This document shows, piece by piece, positions 1-6,354 of a stretch of 7,140 nucleotides of DNA. Position 1 is the first letter of the stretch. Every line of letters starts with the position of its first letter. The position numbers and the translations under genes are program-made. The DNA comes from Pseudomonadota bacterium (GTDB taxonomy: Bacteria; Pseudomonadota; Alphaproteobacteria; Rhizobiales; Xanthobacteraceae): NCBI GenBank assembly GCA_021779635.1, contig JAJYAH010000353.1, forward strand, positions 1 through 7,140, written 5' to 3'. The notes under the pieces are model-generated. The model did no database searches. It worked only from the letters and a program-made list of their open reading frames with translations, and was not told where the DNA came from.

Positions 1-451
1 CAAGAAGATGTCGAAATCGGATTCTTCCGATAATTCGCGAATCAACCTGACCGACGATGCCGACACCATCGCGCAGAAGATCCGCAAGGCGAAGACCGAT
101 CCGGAGCCGTTGCCGTCGGAGGAAAAAGGCCTTGAGACGCGTCCCGAAGCCGACAATCTGGTCGGGATTTATGCCGCGCTGTCCGGCCGCGCCAAGGCCG
201 ACGTGCTCCACGAATTCGGCGGCGGGCAGTTTTCCCATTTCAAGAATGCGCTGGTGGAGCTTTGCGTCGCCAAGCTGTCGCCGATTGCCTCGGAGATGAA
301 GCGGCTGGTGGCGGACCCCGGCCATGTCGATTCGATTCTGGTCGACGGCGCCGACCGTGCGCGCGCCATCGCTGCCGAAACCATGAAGGCGACAAAGGAT
401 ATCGTCGGTTTCGTCCGCGACCGCCAGCTTTCCGAGCGCGGCCATAATTGA
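1..451 (+). CDS. trpS: Tryptophanyl-tRNA synthetase, C-terminal part (5' end outside the window)
   Basis: TrpS is a cytoplasmic class I aminoacyl-tRNA synthetase that attaches tryptophan to tRNA-Trp. The reading frame is already open at the left edge (base 1 is a third codon position). The first residues, K-K-M-S-K-S-D, contain the KMSKS signature of the class I catalytic loop. It is followed by [22 protein letters not shown], split as in bacterial TrpS, and then by the helical C-terminal domain with the [12 protein letters not shown] and [16 protein letters not shown] segments, ending at TGA 449-451. About 149 codons are visible, so roughly the last 40 percent of the enzyme is here and the Rossmann core with the HIGH motif lies upstream. 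The ATG at 8 is the methionine of KMSKS and not a start. Nothing looks broken. The assignment rests on family recognition and is firm. Confidence 0.96.
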   Translation, partial: KKMSKSDSSDNSRINLTDDADTIAQKIRKAKTDPEPLPSEEKGLETRPEADNLVGIYAALSGRAKADVLHEFGGGQFSHFKNALVELCVAKLSPIASEMKRLVADPGHVDSILVDGADRARAIAAETMKATKDIVGFVRDRQLSERGHN

Positions 452-593
452 CGCAGCGCACTCTAATATTTTGCGCGCATTCTGATCGCAACCGGCACAC
501 TTTTGCGGAATACGCGCAGCCGCCAACGCCGCTTGTCGAGGACGGCCGCGCCGTGGCACCATGCGGCCTGTCTGGCGCAGCATCGGGACATGC

Positions 594-1088
594 ATGACCA
601 CCCAGCGACGAAGCTATGAGACGGGTCACAAGCCAAAATGTCTTGTTATCGTTGACGACACCGCGGAATGGGACCGCGCCGTCTATTACGCCAGCCGCTG
701 GGCGATCCGCGTCGGCGGCGGCGTGGTGATGCTGCGCATCATCGAAATGGAGGACCAGAACCAGCAATGGCTCGGGGTGGCCGATATCATGCGCGCCGAA
801 GCGCATGAGGAAGCCAATGCCGCGCTCGATCGCGCCTCCGGCCGCGCCAACGGCATCGCCGCGATCACGCCGGAGCGCGTGATCCGCGAGGGCGACGCGA
901 CCGAGCAGATCCTCGACGTCATCGACAAGGACGTCGATATCACCATGCTCGTATTGGCCGCCAACCCCGGGGCGGAAGGCCCCGGCCCGCTGATCACCCT
1001 GATGGCCAAGACGGTTGGTTCGTTCCCGATTCCGGTAACCATTGTGCCTGGTGATTTGAGCGACCAGGACATCGACGCGCTGTCGTAG
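594..1088 (+). CDS. Universal stress protein, single UspA domain
   Basis: This is a 164-residue cytoplasmic protein with one Usp domain (about residues 14-157). The N-terminal strand CLVIVDDT is followed by WDRAVYYASRWAIRVGGGVVMLRII. The C-terminal part has the strand ITMLVLAANPG, a glycine-rich loop GAEGPGPLITLMAKTVGS and a final IPVTIVPG strand. In ATP-binding Usp proteins the loop usually follows G-x2-G-x9-G-S/T. Here the spacing differs, so ATP binding is uncertain. I start at ATG 594 because a GGGA lies five bases upstream and the Usp fold begins soon after; an in-frame ATG at 561 would add 11 residues without a Shine-Dalgarno sequence. It follows trpS by 142 bases, so it may have its own promoter, but I see no convincing one. 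Usp proteins help survival under stress; the specific role of this one is unknown. Confidence 0.88.
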   Translation: MTTQRRSYETGHKPKCLVIVDDTAEWDRAVYYASRWAIRVGGGVVMLRIIEMEDQNQQWLGVADIMRAEAHEEANAALDRASGRANGIAAITPERVIREGDATEQILDVIDKDVDITMLVLAANPGAEGPGPLITLMAKTVGSFPIPVTIVPGDLSDQDIDALS

Positions 1089-1218
1089 GGCACGCCCGGA
1101 GCAGGCCTAAATAGCGGGCATTGCAGCCATTCCCGGGCTTGATCGTGCGTTTGCCGTCGCCATCTGCTAGGAGAGAGACCACGCGCCGGCCTTGAACCGG
1201 TGACGCCGGAGAAATCAC

Positions 1219-1788
1219 ATGTTCATCCAGACTGAAGCCACCCCGAATCCCGCCACCCTGAAATTCATTCCCGGCCGCACCGTGCTCGACAGCGGCACCC
1301 TGGAATTTGCCAACCGCGAGGCCGCGGCGCGCTCGCCGCTTGCCGAGAAGCTGTTCGGCGTGCCGGGCGTCACCAGCGTGTTTTACGGCTCCGACTTCGT
1401 CACCGTGACCAAGGACGGCAGCGACTGGCAGCATCTCAAGCCGGCGATCCTCGGCGCCATCATGGAACACTACATGTCCGGTGCGCCGCTGCTCGCCGAC
1501 GGCAGCGTCGCCAATGACGAGGCCGCCGACGAGGACGACGAGTTCTTCAACGAGGCCGACGCCGAGACGGTGGCGACCATCAAGGACCTGATCGAAACCA
1601 GGGTGCGCCCCGCGGTCGCCAATGACGGCGGCGACATCACGTTCCGCGGCTTCAAGGACGGCATCGTCTATCTCAACATGAAGGGCTCCTGCGCGGGCTG
1701 CCCGTCGTCCACCGCCACGTTGCAGCATGGCATCCAGAACTTGCTGAGGCATTTTGTGCCCGACGTGGTCGAAGTCCGGCCGATGTGA
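1219..1788 (+). CDS. Nfu-type iron-sulfur cluster carrier (NifU family)
   Basis: This 189-residue protein carries Fe-S clusters from the assembly machinery to target apoproteins in the cytoplasm. Residues 1 to about 88 form an Nfu_N domain that opens with the typical MFIQTEATPNPATLKFIPG. A very acidic linker follows (about 97-117, rich in D and E). The C-terminal NifU domain (about 118-187) has DGGDITFRGF and then GSCAGCPSS, whose Cys158 and Cys161 form the CxxC that holds a cluster between two subunits. The start is well supported by GGAGA at 1208-1212, six bases before ATG. The layout is that of mitochondrial NFU1 and alphaproteobacterial Nfu, unlike E. coli NfuA, whose N-terminal domain is a degenerate A-type scaffold. 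A client, the Fe-S enzyme MiaB, is encoded about 2 kb downstream. Family assignment is firm; the client is inference. Confidence 0.95.
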   Translation: MFIQTEATPNPATLKFIPGRTVLDSGTLEFANREAAARSPLAEKLFGVPGVTSVFYGSDFVTVTKDGSDWQHLKPAILGAIMEHYMSGAPLLADGSVANDEAADEDDEFFNEADAETVATIKDLIETRVRPAVANDGGDITFRGFKDGIVYLNMKGSCAGCPSSTATLQHGIQNLLRHFVPDVVEVRPM

Positions 1789-1791
1789 CCT

Positions 1792-1825
1792 TCATCCCCG
1801 GATGAGCGCGGCAAAGCGCATTCGG
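1792..1825 (+). other. Overlapping stem-loops between the Nfu gene and tsaB
   Basis: Just after the Nfu stop codon two structures can form that exclude each other. One is a tight hairpin of TCATCC (1792-1797) with GGATGA (1800-1805). The other is a longer imperfect hairpin in which GCGC 1806-1809 pairs with GCGC 1816-1819 around a GGCAAA loop, then, past a two-base bulge, CCGGAT 1798-1803 pairs with ATTCGG 1820-1825 including one G-U pair. No run of T follows, so it is not a standard intrinsic terminator. It might protect the upstream mRNA 3' end or be a decayed interspersed repeat. The pairing is visible; any function is guesswork. Confidence 0.35.
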
Positions 1826-1868
1826 TCAGCTCATGGATCGACAGCCTAGCTTCGTCGCTTGCGGCTGA

Positions 1869-1874
1869 TATAAC
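1869..1874 (+). promoter_or_regulatory. Possible -10 box next to a leaderless tsaB start
   Basis: TATAAC lies in the short AT-rich stretch directly before tsaB. Transcription would begin about seven bases after it, at or next to the ATG at 1881, giving a leaderless mRNA. This would explain why tsaB has no Shine-Dalgarno sequence. I see no good -35 hexamer at 16-18 bases, the nearest candidate TCGACA (1838-1843) being 25 bases away, so this is a weak call. Confidence 0.25.
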
Positions 1875-1880
1875 TTCGCC

Positions 1881-2579
1881 ATGCTGATCCTCGCCATCGA
1901 CACCGCCCTCGATGCCTGCGCCGCGGGCGTTCTCGATACCGACGCGGCCAGGATGATCGCGCAGGAATCGCTGGCGATGAAGCGCGGCCATGCCGAGGCC
2001 CTGATGCCGCTGATCGGGCGCGTGATCAGGGAGGCCGGCATTGCGTTCGCGGCCCTCGACCGCATCGCGGTGACCACCGGTCCTGGCAGCTTTACCGGGC
2101 TGCGGGTCGGCCTGTCCGCCGCACGCGGCATTGCGCTGGCCGCCAATAAACCGGTGGTCGGGCTCTCTACATTGACCGCCTATGCCGCGCCGGTGGTCGG
2201 CCAGAACGCCGCGCAACCGGTCATCTCAGCCATCGATGCGCGGCACGATCAGGTGTATTTTCAAGTAGTTAGTGGCGACGGCGGGTCGTTGATGCGGCCG
2301 CGCGTCGCACCCATCGAGGAGGCGCTTGGCGCATCGCGGTTCGGCGCGGCGCATCTGGTCGGCAATGCCGCCAAAATTCTCGCCGACCGCTGGCCGGCCG
2401 ATGCGATGCCGCCGTTCAAGGTCGATCCGCAATCCGCGCCCGATATTGCCTGGCTGGCGTGGCTGGGAGCCGCGGTCAGTCCGGAAACCGCGCCGGCGCG
2501 ACCCTATTACCTGCGCGCGCCCGATGCCAAACCTGCAAAGGACCTGCTGCAAAAGGCACCGCAGCCGTCGGCGTCATGA
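1881..2579 (+). CDS. tsaB: tRNA t6A37 synthesis protein TsaB
   Basis: TsaB (YeaZ) is the non-catalytic partner that stabilises TsaD in the TsaB-TsaD-TsaE complex, which transfers threonylcarbamoyl to A37 of tRNAs reading ANN codons. The 232-residue protein has the N-terminal ASKHA-fold strand LILAIDTALDACAAGVL, the conserved RGHAEALMPLI segment (His37, Glu39), and the family hallmark GPGSFTGLRVG at residues 67-77, followed by SAARGIALA and a more variable C-terminal half ending in YYLRAPDAKP. Length is normal for the family (about 220-240). ATG 1881 is chosen because the conserved strand begins at residue 2. No Shine-Dalgarno sequence precedes it. Its 3' end overlaps rimI by four bases, a pairing common in bacteria, so the two are probably translationally coupled. 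Assignment is firm. Confidence 0.95.
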   Translation: MLILAIDTALDACAAGVLDTDAARMIAQESLAMKRGHAEALMPLIGRVIREAGIAFAALDRIAVTTGPGSFTGLRVGLSAARGIALAANKPVVGLSTLTAYAAPVVGQNAAQPVISAIDARHDQVYFQVVSGDGGSLMRPRVAPIEEALGASRFGAAHLVGNAAKILADRWPADAMPPFKVDPQSAPDIAWLAWLGAAVSPETAPARPYYLRAPDAKPAKDLLQKAPQPSAS

Positions 2580-3061
2580 TGGCGTGGCTCACCGAATTGT
2601 GGGGCGGCGACGCGGCGCTGATCGAGCCCGCGACCTTGCGCGACGCCCCCAAGCTCGCCCAGCTTCACGGCGCATCGTTTCATCGCGGCTGGGGCGAAGG
2701 CGAATTCGAGAGCATGCTGTCCGAGCGCAATACGCTGGTCCACCGCCTGCGGCTCGGGCGCAAGATCGTCGGCTTTGCGGTGTCGCGCATCGCGGCGGAC
2801 GAGGCTGAAATACTGTCGATCGCGGTTGCTGCGAGCCATCGCGGGCGCGGCCTGTCCCGCAATCTGTTGCTGACGCATCTTGGCCATCTGGCCGGCCGCG
2901 GCGTGCGTACGGTGTTCCTCGAGGTCGAGGAGAATAATCAGCCGGCGCGGCGGCTCTACGAACGGGCCGGATTTGGTGTCGCGGGCCGGCGCGAACGCTA
3001 TTACCAGCAGCCCGGCGGGGAACAATTGAACGCGCTTCTGATGCGTCGCGACTTGTCGTAA
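2576..3061 (+). CDS. rimI: Ribosomal protein S18 alanine N-acetyltransferase (RimI family)
   Basis: RimI is a GNAT-fold enzyme that uses acetyl-CoA to acetylate the N-terminal alanine of ribosomal protein S18. The 161-residue product shows the acetyl-CoA loop SHRGRGLS (residues 87-94) and the RimI-type stretch LEVEENNQPARRLYERAGF (115-133), followed by GRRERYYQQPGG. Glu116 and Tyr128 have the same 12-residue separation as the catalytic pair Glu103 and Tyr115 of E. coli RimI. The start ATG 2576 lies inside the ATGA that also holds the tsaB stop; a second ATG at 2579 directly follows. The frame stays open upstream to 2459 inside tsaB, but the domain does not need that extension. Lack of a Shine-Dalgarno sequence and the overlap point to coupling with tsaB. 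A broader Nalpha-acetyltransferase role is possible. Confidence 0.93.
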   Translation: MMAWLTELWGGDAALIEPATLRDAPKLAQLHGASFHRGWGEGEFESMLSERNTLVHRLRLGRKIVGFAVSRIAADEAEILSIAVAASHRGRGLSRNLLLTHLGHLAGRGVRTVFLEVEENNQPARRLYERAGFGVAGRRERYYQQPGGEQLNALLMRRDLS

Positions 3062-3107
3062 CCCGCGCGCGGTGGCAGAACAGGCCCTGTCAAAGAGACC
3101 CAGGACC

Positions 3108-3557
3108 ATGACCGCCCTGAAATCGACCCCCGCGCTTAAAGCCACTGGTATCGAAGCGCGTTGCGCGGCCACTGGCATGCGCATGACCGAACAGCGCCGC
3201 GTGATCGCGCGTGTGCTGGCGGAGGCGCTGGATCATCCCGATGTCGAGGAATTGTACCGCCGTTGCGTCGCCGTCGACGACAAGATCTCGATCTCGACGG
3301 TGTATCGGACTGTCAAGCTGTTCGAGGACGCCGGCATCATTGAGCGTCACGACTTTCGTGAAGGCCGCGCCCGCTACGAGCAGATGCGCGACAGCCATCA
3401 CGACCATCTGATCAACCTGCGCGACGGCAAGGTGATCGAATTCGCCTCCGAGGAGATCGAAAAGCTGCAGGCCGAAATCGCCCGCAAGCTCGGCTACAAG
3501 CTGGTCGATCACCGGCTGGAATTATATTGCGTCCCATTGGACGACGACAAATCCTGA
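3108..3557 (+). CDS. fur: Fur/Mur-family metal-responsive transcriptional regulator
   Basis: This 149-residue dimeric DNA-binding repressor has a winged-helix domain (about residues 15-90) with the recognition helix STVYRTVKLFEDAGII (Thr64 to Arg67 is the family TVYR) and a metal-binding dimerisation domain containing HHDH (97-100). At the place of the structural zinc CxxC of E. coli Fur (Cys93, Cys96) it has Asn103 and Asp106, so that zinc site is absent. This matches alphaproteobacterial Fur/Mur proteins; Bradyrhizobium japonicum Fur is known to respond to manganese and to control mntH and irr. ATG 3108 is preferred, with AGAGA nine bases upstream; a GTG at 3072 in frame would add 12 residues. 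It follows rimI by 46 bases and may be co-transcribed with it. Whether Mn or Fe is the main signal here is inferred. Confidence 0.92.
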   Translation: MTALKSTPALKATGIEARCAATGMRMTEQRRVIARVLAEALDHPDVEELYRRCVAVDDKISISTVYRTVKLFEDAGIIERHDFREGRARYEQMRDSHHDHLINLRDGKVIEFASEEIEKLQAEIARKLGYKLVDHRLELYCVPLDDDKS

Positions 3558-3627
3558 TTCCGAGCAAATCCTGGACACGACGTTGCCGGCGCGCTCGCCG
3601 CCAGCGAACCCGGCTTTCGCAGCGGCA

Positions 3628-3731
3628 GTCATTCCGGGGGCGGCTCGCAGAGCCGAACCTCAGATGTGCAGTTGCACATCGGGGAATCTCGCGATTCCGG
3701 GTTCGATGCTCGCGCATCGCCCCGGAATGAC
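3628..3731. repeat. 104-base palindromic element: terminal inverted arms enclosing four hairpins
   Basis: The ends are perfect 12-base inverted repeats, GTCATTCCGGGG (3628-3639) and CCCCGGAATGAC (3720-3731). Between them lie four consecutive hairpins: CGGCTC/GAGCCG (3641-3646 with 3650-3655), GATGTGCA/TGCACATC (3663-3670 with 3673-3680), GGAATC/GATTCC (3683-3688 with 3693-3698) and CGATGC/GCATCG (3704-3709 with 3714-3719). All arms are perfect. The element would fold as a five-helix junction in RNA or single-stranded DNA on either strand. It has no credible coding capacity and no flanking T run. From memory, intergenic repeats with CATTCCGGGG/CCCCGGAATG ends are frequent in Bradyrhizobium-type genomes, so this is probably one copy of a dispersed family of the REP/MITE kind. 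Only one copy is in this window, so repetition is inferred. It separates fur from miaB. Confidence 0.75.
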
Positions 3732-3762
3732 CATCCAACAGTGGATTTTCGGCACTTTAGCC

Positions 3763-3768
3763 TATAAT
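3763..3768 (+). promoter_or_regulatory. Consensus -10 box upstream of miaB
   Basis: A perfect TATAAT sits in the only clearly AT-rich stretch between fur and miaB, 31 bases after the palindromic element. The -35 region 16-18 bases upstream (around 3739-3746, reading CAGTGGAT) matches poorly to TTGACA. Transcription would begin near 3775 and leave a leader of about 42 bases before the preferred miaB start. It would drive the miaB-phoH-ybeY-corC block. Consensus -10 matches are uncommon in DNA this GC-rich, which raises its weight. Confidence 0.45.
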
Positions 3769-3816
3769 TGACCCCCGCGCCGCATTGGCGCCATGTCAGC
3801 CCAGCATTCAGGTTCC

Positions 3817-5229
3817 ATGACGCCGCCGCGCAAGCTGCATATCAAGTCATATGGTTGTCAGATGAATGTCTACGATGCGCAACGCATGGTGGACACGCTG
3901 GCGCCCGAAGGCTTTGTCGAGACCGCCAGCGTCGACGATGCGGACCTGGTGATTCTCAACACCTGTCACATTCGCGAAAAAGCCTCCGAGAAGGTTTACT
4001 CGGAGCTGGGACGGCTGCGGGTCGCCAAGGATGAAGCCGCGCGCCACGGCCGCCAGATGAGCGTCGCGGTAGCAGGTTGCGTCGCGCAGGCCGAAGGCGC
4101 TGAGATCATCCGCCGCGCGCCGGTGGTCGATGTCGTGGTCGGTCCGCAGAGCTATCATCATCTGCCGCAACTACTGGCCCGCGCCAAAAGCCACGGCCGC
4201 GCGCTGGAGACTGAATTCCCGGTCGACGACAAGTTCGGATTTTTGGCTCCGCCGAAGCCCGATGCGATCCGCGCGCGCGGCATTTCATCTTTCGTGACGG
4301 TGCAGGAAGGCTGCGACAAATTCTGCACGTTCTGCGTGGTGCCGTACACGCGCGGCGCCGAGGTGTCGCGGCCGGTGGCCAGGATCGTCGATGACGTGCT
4401 CCGGCTCGCCGACAATGGCGTGCGCGAGATCACGTTGATCGGTCAGAACGTCAACGCCTATCACGGCGAAGGACCGGACGGCCGGATCTGGTCGCTCGGC
4501 GCCCTGCTGCATCGCCTCGCCGGCATTCCCGGCATTGTGCGCCTGCGCTATTCGACCAGCCATCCCCGCGATGTCGACGAGAGCCTGATCGCGGCCCATC
4601 GCGATCTCACCACGCTGATGCCGTTCGTGCACCTTCCGGTCCAATCCGGCTCCGACCGGATTCTTGCGGCAATGAACCGCAGGCATACCGTCACGGACTA
4701 CCGCCGCGTCATCGACCGGTTTCGCGATGCCCGGCAAGATATTGCATTTTCATCGGATTTTATCGTGGGTTTCCCCGGCGAGACCGAGGAAGATTTCGCC
4801 GCGACCCTCGCACTGGTCACACAAATCGGATACGCTGGCGCCTATTCGTTCAAATATTCGCCGCGGCCCGGAACGCCGGCGGCGGACATGCAGGAGACGG
4901 TGTCAGCGGCTGATATGGATGAGCGATTGGTACGGCTCCAGGAATTGATCGACAGCCAGCAATCGGCCTTCAACGTGGCGACGATTGGCAACACCGTCGA
5001 TGTGCTGTTTGAACGCGCCGCCCGCAATCCCGGCCAGATCGTCGGCCGCACCGCCTATCTGCAGCCGGCGCATGTGATGGCCTCGTCCGGTATCATCGGA
5101 CAGGTGCTTCCGGTCACGATTGCGAGCCTCGAGCGCTACAGCCTGCTCGGCGAACTGGCGCCTTCAGCAGATGCGCCGCCTGCTTTCGCTCAAATGACCG
5201 ATTCTTCTCAAATGATCACGGGAGCCTGA
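3817..5229 (+). CDS. miaB: tRNA-2-methylthio-N6-dimethylallyladenosine synthase MiaB
   Basis: MiaB is a radical SAM methylthiotransferase that converts i6A37 to ms2i6A37 in tRNAs reading UNN codons, using two 4Fe-4S clusters. In the 470-residue product, the N-terminal MTTase domain supplies Cys14 ([10 protein letters not shown]), Cys50 (NTCHIREKA) and Cys88 ([10 protein letters not shown]) for the auxiliary cluster. The radical SAM domain has [16 protein letters not shown] with Cys166, Cys170 and Cys173 (CxxxCxxC). A TRAM domain for tRNA binding occupies about residues 380-445. The NTCHIRE and [15 protein letters not shown] forms favour MiaB over RimO or MtaB. I start at ATG 3817 because [12 protein letters not shown] follows at once, an AGG lies four bases upstream, and codons between 3793 and 3816 lack the usual GC third position. 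ATG 3793 (8 more residues) is the alternative. It ends four bases before phoH. Confidence 0.96.
   Translation: MTPPRKLHIKSYGCQMNVYDAQRMVDTLAPEGFVETASVDDADLVILNTCHIREKASEKVYSELGRLRVAKDEAARHGRQMSVAVAGCVAQAEGAEIIRRAPVVDVVVGPQSYHHLPQLLARAKSHGRALETEFPVDDKFGFLAPPKPDAIRARGISSFVTVQEGCDKFCTFCVVPYTRGAEVSRPVARIVDDVLRLADNGVREITLIGQNVNAYHGEGPDGRIWSLGALLHRLAGIPGIVRLRYSTSHPRDVDESLIAAHRDLTTLMPFVHLPVQSGSDRILAAMNRRHTVTDYRRVIDRFRDARQDIAFSSDFIVGFPGETEEDFAATLALVTQIGYAGAYSFKYSPRPGTPAADMQETVSAADMDERLVRLQELIDSQQSAFNVATIGNTVDVLFERAARNPGQIVGRTAYLQPAHVMASSGIIGQVLPVTIASLERYSLLGELAPSADAPPAFAQMTDSSQMITGA
5220..5224 (+). promoter_or_regulatory. Ribosome binding site supporting the TTG start of phoH
   Basis: GGGAG lies within the last codons of miaB, nine bases before the TTG at 5234. 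It is one of the clearest Shine-Dalgarno matches in the window. It decides the phoH start, since the nearby ATGs at 5194 and 5212 are in the miaB frame. Confidence 0.65.
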
Positions 5230-5233
5230 ACCC

Positions 5234-6289
5234 TTGCCAAAAAGCGCATCGGATTCGCCTTCGCTCGCTCCCAGCCGCAAACTTGACCGCGACCTGCAAA
5301 TTCCCCCCGAAACGCAAGTCGTCATCGACTTCGATGACAATCGCGCGGTGTCGGCACTGGTCGGACCCTACGGACAAAACCTGGCGCTGATCGAACGGCG
5401 GCTCGGCGTCGTGGTCGATTCGCGCGGCAATCACATCACCATCGCAGGATCCCGCGACGGCTGCGACGCCGCGCGGCGCGTGCTGGAAACGCTGTATGCA
5501 CAGGCGACCCAGGGGCACGATCTGGCGCAGGGCGATGTCGAGGGCGCGATCCGCGCCGTCGTCGCGCAGGGCTCGCTGTTCGAATTTGATGCTAAGACCG
5601 CGAAGACGTCGTTCGAAACCATCAACCTGCGCAAGCGCCCGGTGCGGGCGCGCACGGCGGCGCAGGACTCCTACATTCGCGCGCTCAAGAAGCATGAACT
5701 GGTGTTCGGCATCGGGCCCGCGGGCACCGGCAAGACCTGGCTCGCGGTGGCGCAGGCCGCGCAATTGTTCGAACGCAAGGAAGTCGATCGCATCATCCTG
5801 TCGCGTCCGGCGGTCGAGGCCGGCGAGCGGCTCGGCTTTTTGCCCGGCGATCTGCGCGAGAAGGTCGATCCTTACTTAAGGCCGATCTACGATGCGTTGT
5901 ACGACCTGATGGATTCGCGGATCGTCGAGCGCGCGCTGCAAACCGGCGAGATCGAGATCGCGCCGCTCGCCTTCATGCGCGGCCGCACCCTGACCAACGC
6001 CATCATCATCCTGGACGAAGCGCAAAACACCACGTCGATGCAGATGAAGATGTTTCTGACGCGGCTCGGCGAAAACAGCCGGATGATCATCACCGGCGAT
6101 CCCAGTCAGGTCGACCTGCCGAACGGCCAGGCCTCGGGCCTTGCGGAAGCCGCAAGACTGCTCGATGGCGTCGACGGCATCGCCCAGGTGAAATTCACGG
6201 CCGAGGACGTCATCCGCCATGAACTGGTGGCACGGATCGTCGCCGCCTATGAAGGATTGCCGCAGCGGCCGGCAACCAGCAGGCCTTGA
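5234..6289 (+). CDS. phoH: PhoH-family ATPase (YbeZ type)
   Basis: This 351-residue cytoplasmic P-loop NTPase resembles E. coli YbeZ, which is encoded next to and works with YbeY, probably in RNA or ribosome maturation; its exact reaction is not settled. An N-terminal region (about 20-95, QVVIDFDDNRAVSALVGPYGQNLALIERRLGVVV and onward) resembles the RNA-binding KH-like part of the family. The PhoH domain carries Walker A GPAGTGKT (161-168, Lys167), RPAVEAGERLGFLPGD, Walker B with the DEAQN signature (Asp261-Asn265), and ITGDPSQVDLP as sensor region. It begins with a TTG codon, supported by GGGAG nine bases upstream and by the lack of an in-frame ATG before the conserved region. The gap to miaB is four bases. 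The older name reflects an E. coli phosphate-regulated relative and does not imply phosphate control here. Confidence 0.94.
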   Translation: MPKSASDSPSLAPSRKLDRDLQIPPETQVVIDFDDNRAVSALVGPYGQNLALIERRLGVVVDSRGNHITIAGSRDGCDAARRVLETLYAQATQGHDLAQGDVEGAIRAVVAQGSLFEFDAKTAKTSFETINLRKRPVRARTAAQDSYIRALKKHELVFGIGPAGTGKTWLAVAQAAQLFERKEVDRIILSRPAVEAGERLGFLPGDLREKVDPYLRPIYDALYDLMDSRIVERALQTGEIEIAPLAFMRGRTLTNAIIILDEAQNTTSMQMKMFLTRLGENSRMIITGDPSQVDLPNGQASGLAEAARLLDGVDGIAQVKFTAEDVIRHELVARIVAAYEGLPQRPATSRP

Positions 6290-6354
6290 TGCTAAAATCT
6301 TCTGCCGAGCGCGCGCCGGGAGCGATTTCCCGTCGCCAACGAAATTCCGGACCG

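Noticed and set aside
448..469. TTGACG and TAATAT as a promoter for the Usp gene
   Set aside because: The hexamers are only 10 bases apart, too close for a sigma-70-type promoter.
1094..1138. GCCCGG/CCGGGC pairing after the Usp gene as a terminator
   Set aside because: Six pairs enclose a 33-base loop and only two T follow, so it is not a credible intrinsic terminator.
1139..1170. TTGATC with TGCTAG as a promoter for the Nfu gene
   Set aside because: The spacing is about 20 bases and the second hexamer is a poor -10 match; not strong enough to annotate.
994..1752. Long open frame of 252 codons on the minus strand
   Set aside because: It runs antisense through the Usp and Nfu genes, whose domain matches on the plus strand are clear. 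Long antisense frames are expected in DNA with high third-position GC, and its translation resembles no family I know. The same reasoning removes the other minus-strand frames.
2459..2575. Upstream extension of the RimI frame
   Set aside because: The extra 39 residues lie within tsaB, are unlike GNAT proteins, and the ATGA overlap gives a natural coupled start at 2576.
3587..3600. Hairpin CGGCG/CGCCG as the fur terminator
   Set aside because: Only five base pairs and no following T run; such stems are frequent by chance at this GC content.
3628..3731. Cloverleaf-like folding taken as a tRNA gene
   Set aside because: The stem lengths, the absence of a TTCGA-type T loop, the lack of an acceptor stem of seven pairs and the extra hairpin do not fit a tRNA.
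3527..3771. Short plus-strand open frames between fur and miaB
   Set aside because: They run through the palindromic element, their products are Arg/Ala/Pro-rich without any domain, and they have no ribosome binding site.
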